This document shows positions 9,274-18,229 of a stretch of DNA of 64,000 bases, one piece after another. The notes beneath the pieces were generated by a model that searched no databases, was not told where the DNA came from, and saw only the letters and a list, made by a program, of their open reading frames with translations. Source of the DNA: Thermasporomyces sp036564245 (GTDB lineage Bacteria; Actinomycetota; Actinomycetes; Propionibacteriales; Actinopolymorphaceae); contig DATCKU010000108.1 in the NCBI GenBank assembly GCA_036564245.1, positions 56,218-120,217 on the forward strand. The letters run 5' to 3'. Position numbers and translations under genes: made by a program. Each line of letters begins with the position of its first letter. Positions within the stretch are counted from its first letter, which is position 1.

Positions 9274-10452
9274 ATGACAACGTCTGGTCCGAGGCCCGAA
9301 ACCGAGAAAGCCTCTGACACCGAACCGCTGCGGCTCGGTGTGCTCGGCGCCGGCATGATCGCCACGGTCGACTACGGTGTCCTGCCGAACCTCGGGCCGA
9401 TCGCTCACCGGGTCACCGTCGTGGCCATCGCCGATCCGGTGATCGAGCGGGCGCGGGAGGCGGCGAAGTCCAATCCGTCGTGGTTCGGCGGCGCGACTCC
9501 TGCGGTGTACGACTCCCTGGACGCGATGCTCGAGCATGCCGAGCTCGACGCCGTTCTCAACCTCACGCCGATCGCCGTGCACTCGCAGACCTCACTCGCG
9601 ATCCTGCGGGCAGGCAAGCACCTGGCCACCGAGAAGCCGTTGGCGACCTCGATGGAGGACGCGGACGCCATCATCGAAACGGCGCAGGCCGCCGGCCTTG
9701 TGATCGTGTGCTCTCCCCCGGACGCGTTGTATCCGGTCTACCGTGAGGCGCGCCGCCTGATCGATGCCGACGCAATCGGCAAGGTCGCCTTCGCGCGGGT
9801 GCGGAGCTCGCACGCCGGACCGGCCGGTGGTCTGTTCGGATGGCCGATGGACCCGACGTGGTTCTACCAGCAGGGCTCGGGCCCTGTGCTCGACATGGGG
9901 GTGTACGGGATCCACGAGATCACCACGCTGCTCGGGCCGGCCAAACGTGTCGTGGCCTTCTCCGGGATCACCGAGCCGACCCGCGTGGTTCGAGCGGGAC
10001 CGTACGCCGGAAAGGTCATCGAGGTGACCGCCGACGACAACGCGCTCTTCATGCTCGACTTCGGCGGGGCGACGTTTGCGGTCGTGGACGGCACCTACAA
10101 CGTGCACGCCGCCAAGAGCCCGAAGATCGAGGTGTTCGGTCGTCGGGGCGTGCTCAACATCCGGGACGGCAGCGCACACGGCGACGCCCCGATCGAGATC
10201 TATCGCGCCGATGCGGTACCGGGCATCGACGGCTGGGTCGTGCCGCAGAGCTGGGAGCGGCTGCGGCGAGAGCAGAGGTGGTTCGACCGCCTGCGGCGCG
10301 CAATCCTCGTCGAACACCTCGTCGAGTGCGTCCGGACCGGCGCGCGTCCGACGCTGAGCGCCGAGCACGCGCGCCACGCGCTCGAGATCATGCTGAAGGT
10401 GGAGGAGTCCTCACGAACTGGCCGCGCCCTCGACCTCACCACCACCTTCTGA
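9274..10452 (+). CDS. Gfo/Idh/MocA family oxidoreductase
   Basis: NAD(P)-dependent sugar or polyol dehydrogenase of the Gfo/Idh/MocA family (392 aa). The N-terminal Rossmann motif LGVLGAGMIATVDYG is at about residues 22-36 and the family's catalytic lysine is in the EKPL motif (HLATEKPLATS). Later GPVLDMGVYGIHEITTLLG matches the conserved G-x-x-x-D-x-G-x-H segment of the C-terminal domain. The substrate is unknown; family members oxidise glycosides, inositols and other sugars. ATG 9274 lies 7 nt after GGGAGG (9261-9266). It is monocistronic, beside the uronate genes, and its stop is followed 30 nt later by an AATGACCACG-type element. Confidence 0.88.
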   Translation: MTTSGPRPETEKASDTEPLRLGVLGAGMIATVDYGVLPNLGPIAHRVTVVAIADPVIERAREAAKSNPSWFGGATPAVYDSLDAMLEHAELDAVLNLTPIAVHSQTSLAILRAGKHLATEKPLATSMEDADAIIETAQAAGLVIVCSPPDALYPVYREARRLIDADAIGKVAFARVRSSHAGPAGGLFGWPMDPTWFYQQGSGPVLDMGVYGIHEITTLLGPAKRVVAFSGITEPTRVVRAGPYAGKVIEVTADDNALFMLDFGGATFAVVDGTYNVHAAKSPKIEVFGRRGVLNIRDGSAHGDAPIEIYRADAVPGIDGWVVPQSWERLRREQRWFDRLRRAILVEHLVECVRTGARPTLSAEHARHALEIMLKVEESSRTGRALDLTTTF

Positions 10453-10482
10453 CCCGACATGGACCACGCCCAACCCCCGACA

Positions 10483-10544
10483 AATGACCACCCCCACCCT
10501 CGGCAATGACCACGCAACGTCGGGAATTCGCACCTGAAAGGTGC
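10483..10544 (+). repeat. AATGACCACG dispersed element, copy 2
   Basis: Intergenic element downstream of the oxidoreductase gene, in its sense. AATGACC occurs twice (10483-10489 and, as AATGACCACG, 10505-10514), followed by a 6-bp stem with a 3-nt loop, GCACCT-GAA-AGGTGC (10530-10544). Compared with copy 4 the core motif and the palindrome sequence (AGGTGC) are shared, while the connecting segment is shorter. Confidence 0.5.
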
Positions 10545-10952
10545 CTGCATGCCTCGGGAAGGTAGAGATGCGCGCGGGCAGTCGGGGTGGTCGGGCTCGC
10601 GCCTCCTGTATCGACCCGAACCCGTCGTACGACGCACTCGTCGGGTCAGGCAGCACCTCGGCGCTGGAACCACCGCAGCCGTTCCCGGCGATCGGTATCG
10701 TCGCGACCGACGACGATGACGATGAGACTCGCGATGAACCTGCTGACGGCTTCTCGGGCGCGCGACCGAGGCATCCGGTGCTTGCCGGGCGTACTCGATG
10801 GAACGTCCGATGACGCCATGGGAAGGTTCTCCGGGTCTGGCAGCACGACTTGGCCGGTACGAAGGCCGGCGTCGAGACCCTCCTACCCCTGGCCGAGGCG
10901 AGTTATGCCCTAGCCATGTCCGTCGACCTCGGCAGACGGTCAGCCTCGCGGC
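10545..10952. other. Intergenic region, no gene supported
   Basis: About 400 nt between the oxidoreductase repeat element and the 3' end of the fructuronate reductase gene. Short open frames exist on both strands, but none has a ribosome-binding site, recognisable domain or protein-like composition. I see no terminator with a T run. Confidence 0.4.
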
Positions 10953-12362
10953 TCAGGGCGACGACCCGCTCGCGTGCGTCCGACCGCTCTCCAGCTCGTC
11001 GGCGGCTTCGGCGACTCCGGCGACGAGCTCTGCGTCGCCAGCAAGGTCGGGCGCGAGCAGATCGAGCATCCTGCCCGTGGCCGCACGCAGCGGACCAGAC
11101 GCTGCGGCACGGAACTCGCTGCCGCGTGGGTCGCGCACGTCACGACCGTCACGCAGATGGGCGAGCCAGCCACCGAGCAGCCTGACCCCAGCCTCCGGGA
11201 GGCGTCCGGCCGATCGCTCACGGATGATGACCGGCAGCGCACGGATGGGCAGTTTCTGTGAGCCGTCCATCGCAATCTGGGCCAGATTGTGCCGAATGCG
11301 CGGATTGGCGAAGCGTTCCAACAGGTCGGCCCGGTAGCGCGCGATGTCAGCGGAGGGCAGCGTGAGGTGGCGTGCTGCAGCGTCCCACCACGACTCGACC
11401 CAGCCGCGGCACACGGGATCCTCGATCGCCGTGGCGACTGTCGTGTGGCCGCGGAACGGTGCCGCGTAGGCGAGCAGCGAGTGGGCACCGTTGAGCAACC
11501 ACAGCTTGCGTTGCTCGAACGGCCGTACGTCGTCGACGAACCTCGCACCACCCGCCTCCCATGGTGGCCTGCCAGCCGGGAAGTCTCCGGCCAGCACCCA
11601 CTCGATGAACGGTTCGGTGACGACAGGAGCTCGGTCGGCATAGCCGGTCAGATCCGCGACCGTCGCGACGTCGTCAGGGGTGGTCGCCGGCGTGATCCGG
11701 TCGATCGTCGTCGAGACGAACGACACGTGCTGCTCGATCCACTCCGCAAGCGACGGGTCGACCATCTGCGCCAGCTCGACGACGACACGGCGTACGGTCG
11801 GGCCGTTGTCGATCAGGTTGTCGCACGGCACGATCGCGATCGGTCCAGCGTCGGCTGCTCGGCGGGCGGCGAGCCCGCCGACGATGCGCGCAGGTGCTGT
11901 CGTGAGGGCGACGTCACCGGACCGCAGCCGCGTGAGGTCCGCCGCCACGTCCGGGTCGTCCAGGTTCGGACCGCCATCTGCAGCTCGGCGGTAGCCGGCC
12001 TCGGTCACGGTCAGGGTGAGCGTGCCGACCGCTGGGTCGGCCAGGGTGCGCACCCAGGTCGCCCCGTCGGCACCGTCGTACGCGGCCGAGATGCTGCCGA
12101 TCAGCTCGGTACGGTCGCCTTCGGCGCCGCGGACCAGGACGTGATACAGGCCGTCCTGCGCCTGCAGGGGCAGCGCGGCGTCGGGCCGGCGGCCGGTGAA
12201 CGCGGCGGTTCCGTACGCCTCGTCCGTCGACACGCTCGCATTGGCACGCTGCGTGTACCAGGCCTGGTGGGCTCGGAAGAACGCACCGAGCCCGAGGTGG
12301 GCGGTCCGGATCGGCGCCGGGGGACCCGCCTCCGGCGCTGTGCTTCGTGACAGGTCTTTCAT
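10953..12362 (-). CDS. uxuB: Mannitol dehydrogenase family protein, probable fructuronate reductase
   Basis: Predicted NAD-dependent reductase interconverting D-fructuronate and D-mannonate (or a close polyol/uronate pair) in hexuronate catabolism. The 469-aa length fits the long-chain mannitol dehydrogenase family. A Rossmann-type HLGLGAFFRAHQAWY lies at about residues 22-36, PCDNLIDNG near 180, and the family segment KLWLLNGAHSLLAYAAP near 280. The start ATG overlaps the uxaC stop by 4 nt (12359-12362), so the two are translationally coupled. The neighbouring glucuronate isomerase makes fructuronate the most economical substrate; a tagaturonate or mannitol enzyme is the alternative. Confidence 0.85.
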   Translation of the reverse strand: MKDLSRSTAPEAGPPAPIRTAHLGLGAFFRAHQAWYTQRANASVSTDEAYGTAAFTGRRPDAALPLQAQDGLYHVLVRGAEGDRTELIGSISAAYDGADGATWVRTLADPAVGTLTLTVTEAGYRRAADGGPNLDDPDVAADLTRLRSGDVALTTAPARIVGGLAARRAADAGPIAIVPCDNLIDNGPTVRRVVVELAQMVDPSLAEWIEQHVSFVSTTIDRITPATTPDDVATVADLTGYADRAPVVTEPFIEWVLAGDFPAGRPPWEAGGARFVDDVRPFEQRKLWLLNGAHSLLAYAAPFRGHTTVATAIEDPVCRGWVESWWDAAARHLTLPSADIARYRADLLERFANPRIRHNLAQIAMDGSQKLPIRALPVIIRERSAGRLPEAGVRLLGGWLAHLRDGRDVRDPRGSEFRAAASGPLRAATGRMLDLLAPDLAGDAELVAGVAEAADELESGRTHASGSSP

Positions 12363-13777
12363 GACGCCACCCGGAATGTCGTCGCGGGCAGTCGGTACGC
12401 GAGGTCCCGCGCCGTCTCGGCCGCCTCGTCCTCGGGGAGCCGGTGCTCGGCCACCAGCCGGGCGAGGAACGCGCAGTCGATCCTGCGCGCCATGTCGTGC
12501 CGGGCGGGTATCGAGCAGTACGCGCGGGTGTCGTCAACGAAGCCCGCCGTCTTGTGGAAGCCCACCGTGTCGGTCACGGCCTCGCGGAAGCGCGTGATGG
12601 CGTCGGGGGTGTCAATGAACCACCAGGGCGCACCGACGAAGACCGACGGGTAGAACCCGGCGAGAGGCGCGATCTCACGCGAGAAGACGTCCTCGTCGAT
12701 CGTGAAGAGGACGATGCGGAAGTTGGGGTGCGTGCCGTAGCGCTCCAGCAGAGGACGTAGCGCTCGTGTGTACTCGGCAGCCACCGGGATGTCGCCGCCC
12801 ACGTCGCGGCCGAACCGCTGGTAGGTGGCGGTGTGATGGTCACGGAGTACGCAGGGATGTAGTTGCATCACGAGCCCGTCGTCGCACGACATCCGTGCCA
12901 TCTCGCTCAACATGTGCCGGCGGAACGCGACCTTCTCGTCTGCCGTCGCCGCACCTGCGAGCGCCGCAGAGTAGATCCGCCGGGCATCGGCGGCCTCGAG
13001 TGGTTCACTGCCGGCGTCGTCATGACCGTGGTCGGTGGCAGTCGCACCATGCTGCTTGAAGTACGACCGACGTTGCTCGAGCGCGGCTATGTACCCGTCG
13101 TACGTGCCGGTGTCGACATCGGCGACCTCGCCAAGGCGTGCGACGTTCTTCGCCCAGTCCGGTCGGTTCGGGTCGAGGTATCCGTCGGGACGGAAGGTCG
13201 GAACGACCCGTCCTTTCCACGCCGGGTCTTCTGCAAGCCGCTTGTGATGGGAGAGGTCCGAGGCGGGATCGTCGGTCGTGGCGAGCACCTCGATCCCGAA
13301 CTTCTCGTACAGCGCGCGCGGGCGAAACTCCGGCTGCGCCAGGCGTTCGCTGAGCTCGTCGAAGAGCTGGTCGGCGGTCTCGGCCGATGGCCGGGTGGTG
13401 ACGCCGAACACCTCCACGAGCTCGGTCTCGAGCCAGTAGCGTGACGGCGTGCCACGAAACGCCCAGTAGTGCGAGCAGAACGTACGCCAGATCTCGCGTG
13501 GCTCCACGTCGCCCACCGGGTTGCCGGGTGGAACACCCAGCTGCTCGAACGCAACGCCGTGGGCGTGCAGCAGCCGGGTGACGTAGTGGTCAGGCACGAC
13601 GAACAGGTTGGCCGGGTCGGGGAACGGCTCGTCGTGTGCGAGGATCGCCGGATCCACGTGGCCATGCGGCGAGATGATCGGAAGCCCGGAGACCGATTCG
13701 TACAGCCGGCGGGCGATGGCCCGCACTCCGGGGTCGGCCGGGAAGAGGCGGTCGGGGTGCAGTTCGATCTGGTTCAT
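12359..13777 (-). CDS. uxaC: Glucuronate isomerase
   Basis: Isomerises D-glucuronate to D-fructuronate and D-galacturonate to D-tagaturonate, the entry step of hexuronate degradation. The 472-aa product matches the usual length (about 470). Visible hallmarks are the metal-binding ISPHGHVDP at about residues 35-43, RLLHAHGV near 70, and the C-terminal FVDDTRAYCSIPARHDMARRI. ATG 13777 is 6 nt downstream of AGGAGG; the open frame extends to 13846, but that extension is repeat-element sequence. It is followed by the overlapping uxuB gene. A composite AATGACC element separates it from the upstream isomerase gene, so cotranscription with that gene is uncertain. Confidence 0.95.
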   Translation of the reverse strand: MNQIELHPDRLFPADPGVRAIARRLYESVSGLPIISPHGHVDPAILAHDEPFPDPANLFVVPDHYVTRLLHAHGVAFEQLGVPPGNPVGDVEPREIWRTFCSHYWAFRGTPSRYWLETELVEVFGVTTRPSAETADQLFDELSERLAQPEFRPRALYEKFGIEVLATTDDPASDLSHHKRLAEDPAWKGRVVPTFRPDGYLDPNRPDWAKNVARLGEVADVDTGTYDGYIAALEQRRSYFKQHGATATDHGHDDAGSEPLEAADARRIYSAALAGAATADEKVAFRRHMLSEMARMSCDDGLVMQLHPCVLRDHHTATYQRFGRDVGGDIPVAAEYTRALRPLLERYGTHPNFRIVLFTIDEDVFSREIAPLAGFYPSVFVGAPWWFIDTPDAITRFREAVTDTVGFHKTAGFVDDTRAYCSIPARHDMARRIDCAFLARLVAEHRLPEDEAAETARDLAYRLPATTFRVAS

Positions 13778-13798
13778 CGGGATCCTCCTGTCGTGGCG

Positions 13799-13884
13799 AA
13801 TGACCAGGCGTGGAGAGTGCCCGCTAGCTGCGGTGGACGCGGGCATCTCGTGTGGGTGACACGCACCCGCCGCGCCTGGTCATT
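13799..13884 (-). repeat. AATGACC dispersed element, copy 3, with mirrored ends
   Basis: An 86-bp segment bounded by inverted repeats AATGACCAGGCG (13799-13810) and CGCCTGGTCATT (13873-13884), a perfect 12-bp match. Inside are a stem GATGCCCG/CGGGCA-type pairing around 13816-13847 and a small stem GGGTG/CACCC (13853-13867). On the minus strand its first AATGACC contains the TGA stop of the upstream isomerase gene; its far end lies 21 nt before the uxaC start and just upstream of that gene's ribosome-binding site. No reading frame for a transposase; it resembles a miniature inverted-repeat element. Confidence 0.65.
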
Positions 13885-14707
13885 GTCCAGGGGACAGCAG
13901 TGGGCGGACGTACGACGCGAACTGCGGAATCGCGACGTCGGGCTCGGCGATCTCCGGATGCCACGCCTTCTCCCATTCGAAGCTCACGTACCCGTCGTAG
14001 CCGTTGCGAGCCAGCAGCTCGACAAGCTCCAGGATCGGCACGGTTCCCTCGCCGGCGAGCACCAGGTCGAAGCTGGTAGGCGAGTAGTGCGAAGAATCCT
14101 TCAGGTGGACGTGCTTGATCCGGTCACCGAGTGCGTTCCACGTGTCCTCCAACGCCTCACCCGTCCTGAGCGAATGCAGGACGTCCCAGAGGATGCCGAG
14201 GTCGTCGGTAGGTGCGTACGACAGCAGTTCCCTGACTTGGGCCGACGTGCAGAAGCTGTCGTGAGTCTCGAGGATGGCTGTGACTCCCTCGGCCTTCACG
14301 GCACTCGCCGCCTCGGCCAGACCCTCAGCGATTCGCTTGATGGCTTCCTCGCGCTCTGGAGAGGAGTCAGGCACTGACCCGCCGAAGAGCCGGATGTAAG
14401 GCGAACCAAGCGCCGCGGCGATCCTCGCGTATGTCAGGGCCTGCTCGTGCTGCTCTGCTCGCTCCTGCGGGTCGGGCGAGATGAAGCGGACGCTGGTGTC
14501 GAGGCAGGCGACCTCGATTCCGGCCGCATCCAGCGCCGCCTTGGTGCGTGCGAGGCCCGACGGGGAGAACTCCTCGAGAGTGTGCAGGGCGACCTCGCCA
14601 CGCAGGAACCGAAGCTCGACGCCCTCGTATCCGTTCTCGGCGGCCATCGACAGGACCTGGTCGAGGCTGTACGACGGACAGCCAAGTGTGCTGAAGCTCA
14701 GTTTCAT
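13880..14707 (-). CDS. Sugar phosphate isomerase/epimerase family TIM barrel
   Basis: A 275-aa xylose-isomerase-like TIM-barrel protein (AP-endonuclease-2 fold). The metal/active-site positions are visible at the strand ends: AILETHDS (Glu), ILWDVLHS (Asp), IKHVHLKDS (His) and VSFEWEKAWHPE (Glu). Substrate not determinable; relatives isomerise, epimerise or beta-eliminate sugars and keto-sugars. The ATG at 14707 is favoured because GGAGG ends 10 nt upstream; an ATG at 14716 would leave only one nucleotide of spacing. The TGA stop lies inside the AATGACC motif of repeat copy 3. Located between the LacI gene and uxaC on the same strand. Confidence 0.85.
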   Translation of the reverse strand: MKLSFSTLGCPSYSLDQVLSMAAENGYEGVELRFLRGEVALHTLEEFSPSGLARTKAALDAAGIEVACLDTSVRFISPDPQERAEQHEQALTYARIAAALGSPYIRLFGGSVPDSSPEREEAIKRIAEGLAEAASAVKAEGVTAILETHDSFCTSAQVRELLSYAPTDDLGILWDVLHSLRTGEALEDTWNALGDRIKHVHLKDSSHYSPTSFDLVLAGEGTVPILELVELLARNGYDGYVSFEWEKAWHPEIAEPDVAIPQFASYVRPLLSPGQ

Positions 14708-14833
14708 CGTTCGCATACCTCCGGTTCCCGCTGGGGCCTACGACCTGATCCTCGTCGATCACGTCGCTGGCCAGATGGTGCTGACCGTCTCGGTGGTGCT
14801 TTGTTGCCGGGCCCTCCTGATCGTGTCGGTGGG

Positions 14834-16045
14834 TCATGCTGGCGCGGTGTGTCGCACATTGGCGGTGGTCTGCGGGTGCGACTCTGCCGGTGCGGCTCCG
14901 GTCGAGTCGCGGATGGTCAGTCGAGTGGGAAGGACGACTATTCGCCTGCTCTCGGCTTTTCCGGCGAAGGAGGGGTCGAGACCGTCGGATGCGGCTGGTT
15001 CCTGGACTCGGTCACGAACACCGCTTCGCAGCATGCCGAGAAGCAGCTCGACGGCCGTGCGTCCGGCCACCTCGATCGGCGCGGTGAGAGTCGTGAGGGG
15101 TGGATGGCAGAAGTCGGCACCGAAGATGTCGTCGCAGCCCGCGACGCTGATCTGGTCCGGGACGCTGATGCCGCGGGCGCGCAGCCGGCGAAGCACCCCG
15201 ATCGCGAGGAGGTCGTTGAACGTGACTGCGGCCGTGACGTCCTCGAGCAGGAGGGCGTCGGCTGCGGCCACGCCAGCATCCACCGTGGGAGCCAGCGGGC
15301 CGAGTCGTACGACGTGGAGGCCGCGCTGCCGCGCGACCGCCTGAAGGGCTCGCCACCGACGTTGATCAGACCATGACGCGCGAGGCCCGGCGAGATAAGC
15401 GATGCGCTCGTGCCCGAGGGATGCGAGGTGCTCTGCGATCGCGCGGGTCCCAGGGGCGCTGTCGATGAGCACACCAGGAACCGGTGCCACGCGCCGGTTC
15501 ACGACGACGAGCGGGGCGGAGGCGTACGCCTGCCGCAGGCGGACGTCGGACATGCGCGGCGAGGCGAGAACGAACCCGTCGACTGCACGAGTGAGGCGCT
15601 CGAGGACCACCTGCTCGGTCTCGCTGGACTCCTCGGTGTCGGCCAGCACCAGCGTGTGCTCGGACGCGGCGGCCGCCTTCTCGGCTCCCCGGATCAGGCC
15701 GAGGAAGAACGGGTTGGTGATGTCGGGGACGAGGAGAGCGAGGGTCTTCGTGCGCCCGGACGGCAGGGCCCGGGCGATCGGATTGGGGCGGTAGCCCATC
15801 TGCTCGGCGACCGCGAGGATGCGCTCTCGGGTCGCCGCGCTCACGCGTTCGGGTCGGGAGAACGCACGGGAGACGGTCGATGCAGCGACCCCACAGCGGG
15901 CCGCCACTTCGTGGATGGTCGGCGTTTCGTTGGAACGAGGTGGCTGCCGGCGCTGGCTGCGAGGAGCCGCTTCGCGGTCCGTCGTACGACGTGATGGGCG
16001 GCTGCCGTCTTGGTGCGTGGCACGGGTTCGGCGTGCTGGGGGCAC
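14834..16045 (-). CDS. LacI family transcriptional regulator
   Basis: Sugar-responsive repressor, about 403 aa. The helix-turn-helix TIHEVAARCGVAASTVSRAF follows an N-terminal basic, disordered tail of about 40 residues, longer than usual for the family. Then come hinge residues VSAATRERI and a periplasmic-binding-protein-like effector domain starting at TKTLALLVPDITNPFFLGL and ending with the C-terminal dimer segment LTTLTAPIEVAGRTAVELL. The GTG at 16045 is chosen because GGAGG lies 4 nt upstream; the frame continues to a TTG at 16078. The divergent operon at 16.3 kb carries a perfect palindrome over its promoter, a likely target. The effector is presumably a metabolite of the neighbouring pathway. 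Confidence 0.92.
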   Translation of the reverse strand: MPPARRTRATHQDGSRPSRRTTDREAAPRSQRRQPPRSNETPTIHEVAARCGVAASTVSRAFSRPERVSAATRERILAVAEQMGYRPNPIARALPSGRTKTLALLVPDITNPFFLGLIRGAEKAAAASEHTLVLADTEESSETEQVVLERLTRAVDGFVLASPRMSDVRLRQAYASAPLVVVNRRVAPVPGVLIDSAPGTRAIAEHLASLGHERIAYLAGPRASWSDQRRWRALQAVARQRGLHVVRLGPLAPTVDAGVAAADALLLEDVTAAVTFNDLLAIGVLRRLRARGISVPDQISVAGCDDIFGADFCHPPLTTLTAPIEVAGRTAVELLLGMLRSGVRDRVQEPAASDGLDPSFAGKAESRRIVVLPTRLTIRDSTGAAPAESHPQTTANVRHTAPA

Positions 16046-16108
16046 CGACCCTCCTTCCTCCGCGAGCCTTACGGCCAAGCCACTCTCGGACGCTTAGTGT
16101 GGATCCAC

Positions 16109-16139
16109 TTGACAGGCTTTGGCAACCGGTTGCCATAGT
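16109..16139 (+). promoter_or_regulatory. Putative promoter overlapped by a LacI-type operator
   Basis: TTGACA (16109-16114) and CATAGT (16134-16139) are separated by 19 nt, and the spacer contains the perfect 14-bp palindrome GGCAACCGGTTGCC (16121-16134). Its central CG and symmetric flanks are typical of LacI-family operators. Position between the LacI gene and the divergent isomerase operon supports repression by occlusion of RNA polymerase. The promoter assignment is weaker than the palindrome because the spacer is long. Confidence 0.65.
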
Positions 16140-16257
16140 TGCCACACGGGTGGACATCTGCCTCGAGCAGGCTCTGGCACCTCGGGCGGACCCTCCCGAA
16201 CGCCGTCACGGGATGCTCTCGCGTAGCCCGATCGACACAAAAGGAGTCGAGCGCTGC

Positions 16258-17100
16258 ATGTGGACTCTCTCCGGTTTCGCCGACGAGATCGACCCCGATC
16301 CTGCGACCCAGTTCGGCACCCTTCGCGATCTCGGGATTCAGTTCGTCGAGTTCCGTAGCGCCTGGGGAGTGAACGTCCTCGACCTCAGTGACGAACAGAT
16401 CGCAGATCTCAAACGTCTCCTGGCCGAATTCGGCATCGGGCTCTCCGCTGTGGGATCACCGATCGGCAAGGTCGGCATCCACGACGACTTCGACGAGCAC
16501 CTGCGGAGGTTCGACCGGGCCTTGTGGGTGGCGCGGGAGCTGGAGGCGCCGTACATCAGGATCTTCTCCTTCTGGATGCCCGAGGGTGACGACCCGGCCA
16601 AGCACCGCGACGAAGTGCTGCGGCGGATGTCGGCGCTTGCCGAACGCGCCCGGGGACACGACGTGATCCTCGCCCACGAGAACGAACGCAAGATCTACGG
16701 AGACGTGCCGTCCCGCTGTCTCGACATCGTGGAGTCGGTCGGAGCCGAGAACCTCCGGCTGGTGTGGGACCCAGCCAACTTCGTGTTGTGTGGCGTATCG
16801 CCGTTCAGCGAAGGCTTCGCGATGCTGCGTCCGTACATCGAGTATCTCCAGATCAAGGATGCGATCCGGGCCGAGGGGCGTGTGGTGCCAGCGGGGGAGG
16901 GCGACGGCGAGATTCCCGAGACCATCCGGGCGCTGCGCGACGACGGTTTCGGTATGGGCGCAGACGATCGGTTCTTCTCGATGGAACCGCACCTTGCCTA
17001 CATGGGAGAGGCCGGTGGCTTCTCCGGTGTCGAGCTGTTCGGCAAAGCGACCCGCGCGTTCACGGGGCTGCTGGATGCCGAGGGCATTCCGTATCGCTGA
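16258..17100 (+). CDS. Sugar phosphate isomerase/epimerase family TIM barrel
   Basis: First gene of a three-gene operon; 280 aa, xylose-isomerase-like TIM barrel. Metal-site candidates: DVILAHENE (Glu), LRLVWDPANF (Asp), IEYLQIKDA (where family members usually have His, here Gln) and FFSMEPHL (Glu). The Gln in place of the usual His may change metal binding or chemistry. No signal peptide. ATG 16258 is preceded by AAGGAG (16241-16246), a rather long 11-nt spacing; the frame is open far upstream, but that part is antisense to the LacI gene. The substrate is unknown; the linked dehydrogenase suggests a keto-sugar. Confidence 0.85.
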   Translation: MWTLSGFADEIDPDPATQFGTLRDLGIQFVEFRSAWGVNVLDLSDEQIADLKRLLAEFGIGLSAVGSPIGKVGIHDDFDEHLRRFDRALWVARELEAPYIRIFSFWMPEGDDPAKHRDEVLRRMSALAERARGHDVILAHENERKIYGDVPSRCLDIVESVGAENLRLVWDPANFVLCGVSPFSEGFAMLRPYIEYLQIKDAIRAEGRVVPAGEGDGEIPETIRALRDDGFGMGADDRFFSMEPHLAYMGEAGGFSGVELFGKATRAFTGLLDAEGIPYR

Positions 17101-17137
17101 ACGTCGGTAACCCTGGATGTCGTACGAAAGGTCGGTC

Positions 17138-18229
17138 ATGCGATTCGCAATCATCGGCGCGGGAGTGATCGGTCGCCTGCACGCTCAGACGATCCAGGCC
17201 CTGAAACCGCGGGCCGAGCTCGTGGCCGTCGTCGACGTGATTCCGGAGCGGGCGCAGCAGCTCGCCGCCGAGCACGGCGTCGATGCTCTGACGTCGCTCG
17301 ACGAGGCGCTGGCTCGGTCGGACGTCGACGCGGTGACCATCTGCACGCCCAGTGGGATGCACGCCGACGCTGCGGTGCCTGCTCTTGATGCGGGCAAGCA
17401 CGTCATCGTGGAGAAGCCTCTCGACATCAACCTCGAGGCCGCCCGGCGCGTGGCGGAGGCCGAGAAGCGGTCAGATCGTACGATCATGGTCGTCAGCCAG
17501 CACCGCCACGATCCGGCGAGCCTGATCGTGCATGAGGCCGTGAAGAGTGGGAAGTTCGGGAGGCTGACCTCTGGAAGTGCCACGATCTCGTGGTGGCGCA
17601 GCCAGAGTTACTACGACTCCGGCGACTGGCGTGGCACCTGGGCGCTTGACGGTGGCGGCGCGCTGATGAACCAGGGGATCCACACGATCGACTTGTTCCG
17701 CTGGTTCCTCGGCGAGCCGGTGGAGGTGTATGCGTGGGCGGAGTGCCTCGCTCACGAGCGCATCGAGGTCGAGGACACGGCCGTTGCGACCGTACGGTTC
17801 GCCAACGGTGCGTTGGGTGTTGTCCACGGTACGACCGCTGCGTACCCCGGTCTCACAACTCAGATTCGAGTCCACGGTGATCGAGGCTCGGCGATCATCG
17901 ATCACGACGAGCTGGTCTACTATCACGCCGCACCAGAGGACGCCGAAGACTTTCCGTACGGCGCCGGGGGACGCGCCAACCAGGCGGCCGAGGTGCTGGC
18001 CGCGGCCGGCGTGGGCCCCAAGGATGAGCCGGCCGAAGGGCCGACGATCGCGGGTCTGCAGGCCACGTCGCACACGACGCAGTTCGAGCATTTCCTCGAT
18101 GCTGTCGAACATGGACGTCCTGTTCTCGTGACGGTGGACGAGGCCATGCAGACGCTCGGGCTCATCCGAGGAATCTACGAGTCGGCTCGTACGCAGCAGC
18201 CGGTCAAGATAAAGGAGCTCGTGTCATGA
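17138..18229 (+). CDS. Gfo/Idh/MocA family oxidoreductase
   Basis: NAD(P)-dependent sugar/inositol-type dehydrogenase, 363 aa. Rossmann motif FAIIGAGVIGRLHAQT at residues 3-18; VDAVTICTPSGMHADAA and the catalytic EKPLDIN near residue 97; and the C-terminal-domain segment GGALMNQGIHTIDLFRWFLG near 176. This segment supplies the D/H pair found in active members. ATG 17138 lies 6 nt after GAAAGG. It is the middle gene of the operon, 37 nt after the first isomerase and overlapping the next gene by 4 nt. A glycoside or sugar 3-dehydrogenase or inositol dehydrogenase role is plausible; the sequence alone does not decide. Confidence 0.88.
   Translation: MRFAIIGAGVIGRLHAQTIQALKPRAELVAVVDVIPERAQQLAAEHGVDALTSLDEALARSDVDAVTICTPSGMHADAAVPALDAGKHVIVEKPLDINLEAARRVAEAEKRSDRTIMVVSQHRHDPASLIVHEAVKSGKFGRLTSGSATISWWRSQSYYDSGDWRGTWALDGGGALMNQGIHTIDLFRWFLGEPVEVYAWAECLAHERIEVEDTAVATVRFANGALGVVHGTTAAYPGLTTQIRVHGDRGSAIIDHDELVYYHAAPEDAEDFPYGAGGRANQAAEVLAAAGVGPKDEPAEGPTIAGLQATSHTTQFEHFLDAVEHGRPVLVTVDEAMQTLGLIRGIYESARTQQPVKIKELVS

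Noticed and set aside
10541..10846. Short open frames on both strands in the gap after the oxidoreductase
   Set aside because: No ribosome-binding site, no domain, no protein-like composition.
13799..13884. Insertion-sequence remnant
   Set aside because: Inverted ends are present, but no transposase fragment; treated as a member of the AATGACC family instead.
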